The notes under the pieces are model-generated. The model searched no databases, was not told where the DNA came from, and was given only the letters and a program-made list of their open reading frames with translations. A program made the position numbers and the translations under genes. A stretch of 64,000 nucleotides of DNA from an uncultured Hyphomicrobiales bacterium (GTDB lineage: Bacteria; Pseudomonadota; Alphaproteobacteria; Rhizobiales; Beijerinckiaceae): assembly GCA_903847605.1 (NCBI GenBank), contig CAINED010000084.1, forward strand, positions 17,354-81,353, in the 5' to 3' direction. Within the stretch, counting starts at the first letter, position 1, and the number at the start of each line of letters is the position of its first letter. Positions 61,523 to 64,000 of the stretch are shown here, one piece after another.

Positions 61523-63598
61523 ATGCCCCGCCAATATGCTCTCGCCGACTACCGCAACTTCGGCATCATGGCGCACATCGATGCCGGCAAGACCACGACG
61601 ACCGAGCGCGTCCTGTATTATACCGGCAAGAGCCACAAGATCGGCGAAGTGCACGACGGCGCTGCGACCATGGATTTCATGGAGCAGGAGCAGGAGCGCG
61701 GCATCACCATTACCTCGGCCGCGACGACCGCGATCTGGAACGGCAAGCGCCTGAACATCATCGACACGCCCGGCCACGTCGACTTCACCATCGAGGTCGA
61801 GCGTTCGCTGCGCGTGCTGGACGGCGCCGTGTGCGTGCTCGACTCCAACCAGGGTGTCGAACCGCAGACTGAAACCGTGTGGCGCCAGGGCGACAAGTAT
61901 CGCGTGCCGCGCATCGTCTTCGCCAACAAGATGGACAAGGTCGGCGCTGATTTTTACAAGTGCCTCGAAGACATCAAGACGCGTCTCGGCGCCCGCCCGA
62001 TCGCCATTCAGCTGCCGATCGGATCAGAGAGCGATTTCGTGGGTCTCGTCGACCTCGTCCGCATGAAGGCGGTAGTGTGGTCCGGTGAATCCCTCGGCGC
62101 GGATTTCAATGCCGATCTTCCGATCCCTGACGATCTGGTCGAGCGCGCGAACGAATACCGCACCGCTCTCGTCGAAGCTGCCGTCGAAATGGACGACGAC
62201 GCGATGACCGACTACCTCGACGGCAAGGAGCCGTCCGAGGAAGTGCTGAAAAATTGTATCCGCAAGGCGGTCCTCACTGCGTCCTTCTTCCCGGTTCTGT
62301 GCGGTTCGGCCTTCAAGAACAAAGGCGTTCAGCCGCTCCTCGACGCCGTCGTCGACTATCTGCCGTCGCCGCTCGATCGCGGCGCGATCAAGGGCGTCGA
62401 CTACAAGACCGGCGAAGAGACCGAGCGCAAGCCCGGCGACGACCAGCCGCTGTCGCTGCTCGCGTTCAAGATCATGGACGATCCCTATGGCGTTCTCACC
62501 TTTGCGCGCGTCTATTCGGGAACGCTCGGCAAGGGGCAGGCGCTGCTGAATTCGACACGCGACAAGAACGAGCGCGTCGGTCGCATGGTTCTCATGCACG
62601 CCAACAACCGCGAAGAAATCTCCGAAGCGTTTTCGGGCGACATCGTCGCGCTGGTCGGCATGAAGGATACGCGCACCGGCGAAACGCTGTGCGATCCCTT
62701 GAAGCCTGTCATTCTCGAGAAGATGGACTTCCCGGATCCGGTTATCGAAATGGCGGTCGAGCCCAAGACAAAGGCCGACCAGGAAAAGATGACGACGGCG
62801 CTCCTCAAGCTCGCCAACGAAGATCCGTCCTTCCGCGTTTCCACCGATCAGGAATCCGGCCAGACGATCATCAAGGGCATGGGCGAACTGCATCTGGACA
62901 TAAAGGTCGATATCCTCCGCCGTACGCACAAGGTCGACGTCAACGTCGGCGCGCCGCAGGTTGCCTACCGCGAAAAGGCGACGCGCGCGGTCGAGCACGA
63001 CTACACCCACAAGAAGCAGTCGGGCGGCACGGGCCAGTTCGCGCGCATCAAGTTCATCCTCGAGCCGAACGAGACCGGCAAGGGCTTCGAATTCGAATCC
63101 AAGATTGTCGGCGGCGCGGTTCCCAAGGAATACATCCCCGGCGTGAACAAGGGTCTCGAATCGGTTCTGGGCGCGGGCATTGTCGCCGGCTTCCCGCTGG
63201 TCGACATCAAGGTCACACTGATCGACGGTGCCTATCACGAAGTCGACTCGTCGGCGCTGGCGTTCGAAATCGCAGCGCGTGCGGGTCTTCGCGAAGCGCT
63301 GCAGAAGGCGGGCTGCGTCCTGCTCGAGCCGGTCATGAAGGTCGAAGTCGTGACGCCGGAAGAATATACCGGCAGCGTCATCGGCGACCTGAACTCCCGT
63401 CGCGGACAGATTCAGGGCCAGGACATGCGTGGTAACGCCAACGTCGTCAGCGCGATGGTGCCGCTCGCCAACATGTTCGGTTACGTCAACAACCTTCGCT
63501 CGTTCTCTCAGGGACGCGCGAGCTACACGATGCAATTCGATCATTACGCGGAAGTGCCGCGTAACGAAGCAGAGAAAATCCAGGCCAAATACGCCTGA
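61523..63598 (+). CDS. fusA: Elongation factor G, 691 aa
   Basis: Start at the ATG at 61523 after GAGGATC; the frame is open upstream through rpsG but that part is not EF-G. GTPase motifs: [19 protein letters not shown] (G1), ITITSAATT (switch I), DTPGHVDFT (G3) and NKMDK (G4). Domains II-V follow, with [18 protein letters not shown] and the domain IV segment [14 protein letters not shown]. Typical length for EF-G. Translocates tRNAs on the ribosome. Confidence 0.99.
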   Translation: MPRQYALADYRNFGIMAHIDAGKTTTTERVLYYTGKSHKIGEVHDGAATMDFMEQEQERGITITSAATTAIWNGKRLNIIDTPGHVDFTIEVERSLRVLDGAVCVLDSNQGVEPQTETVWRQGDKYRVPRIVFANKMDKVGADFYKCLEDIKTRLGARPIAIQLPIGSESDFVGLVDLVRMKAVVWSGESLGADFNADLPIPDDLVERANEYRTALVEAAVEMDDDAMTDYLDGKEPSEEVLKNCIRKAVLTASFFPVLCGSAFKNKGVQPLLDAVVDYLPSPLDRGAIKGVDYKTGEETERKPGDDQPLSLLAFKIMDDPYGVLTFARVYSGTLGKGQALLNSTRDKNERVGRMVLMHANNREEISEAFSGDIVALVGMKDTRTGETLCDPLKPVILEKMDFPDPVIEMAVEPKTKADQEKMTTALLKLANEDPSFRVSTDQESGQTIIKGMGELHLDIKVDILRRTHKVDVNVGAPQVAYREKATRAVEHDYTHKKQSGGTGQFARIKFILEPNETGKGFEFESKIVGGAVPKEYIPGVNKGLESVLGAGIVAGFPLVDIKVTLIDGAYHEVDSSALAFEIAARAGLREALQKAGCVLLEPVMKVEVVTPEEYTGSVIGDLNSRRGQIQGQDMRGNANVVSAMVPLANMFGYVNNLRSFSQGRASYTMQFDHYAEVPRNEAEKIQAKYA

Positions 63599-63640
63599 TT
63601 ACCAGATCGCCAGGGAATGGTGAGTTAGAGGAGCCCAGCT

Positions 63641-64000
<360 letters not shown>

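Overview
The window looks like chromosomal DNA of a GC-rich alphaproteobacterium, most likely of the order Hyphomicrobiales (Rhizobiales). The evidence is the RpoB/RpoC/EF-G/EF-Tu sequences, the Omp25-like outer-membrane protein, a FkbM methyltransferase, a probable methylsuccinyl-CoA dehydrogenase, and a tRNA-Trp upstream of secE-nusG. No phage, transposase, integrase or CRISPR array was seen. Genus-level placement is not possible by eye.

Region 1 (1-31.7 kb) is an accessory catabolic island. A leftward unit (9.9 kb down to 1) holds a luciferase-like flavin monooxygenase (LLM), a solute-binding protein, a complete Liv-type (HAAT) ABC transporter, an SDR, a hydroxycinnamoyl-CoA hydratase/lyase-like crotonase, an alpha/beta hydrolase, a second LLM enzyme and the start of another SDR. 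A second Liv-type transporter runs rightward from 10.1 to 14.6 kb, followed by a leftward hydrolase/LLM/SDR trio (17.4-14.6 kb). So a module of 'LLM enzyme + alpha/beta hydrolase + SDR + Liv importer' occurs twice. A tight rightward operon (17.7-25.2 kb) then encodes ATP-dependent hydantoinase/oxoprolinase A and B, a 3-hydroxyisobutyrate-dehydrogenase-family enzyme, a RutA/SfnG-like LLM enzyme and a phenol-hydroxylase-type FAD monooxygenase. Next come a 3-methyladenine DNA glycosylase, a 4,5-dihydroxyphthalate-decarboxylase-like protein divergent from an orphan molybdenum hydroxylase large subunit, a CaiB-type CoA transferase, an aldo/keto reductase and a YbjQ-family protein. Together these suggest uptake of an unknown organic acid or cyclic compound, oxygen insertion or ring opening by flavoenzymes, hydrolysis and CoA-dependent degradation. 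The substrate is not identifiable from sequence.

Region 2 (32.1-64 kb) is the conserved ribosomal/RNA-polymerase neighbourhood, interrupted several times by unrelated genes. The order is tRNA-Trp, then about 9 kb of other genes (NTF2-like protein, Na+/H+ antiporter, outer-membrane barrel, methylsuccinyl-CoA dehydrogenase, phosphotransferase, FkbM methyltransferase, MetE-like enzyme, small secreted protein), then secE-nusG-rplK-rplA. After a strong terminator come about 6.3 kb of further genes (amidohydrolase, sulfatase, Bug-type binding protein, MarR regulator, MFS transporter), then rplJ-rplL-rpoB-rpoC. A stand-alone PAS-like protein follows, and finally rpsL-rpsG-fusA-tuf, with tuf cut by the window end.

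The most noteworthy observations are the duplicated LLM/hydrolase/transporter modules, one of whose hydrolases has Cys and Asn where its paralogue has Ser and Asp; the HyuAB/RutA-like operon; the orphan molybdenum hydroxylase; and the interruptions of the normally compact tRNA-Trp/secE/rpl/rpo/str cluster.
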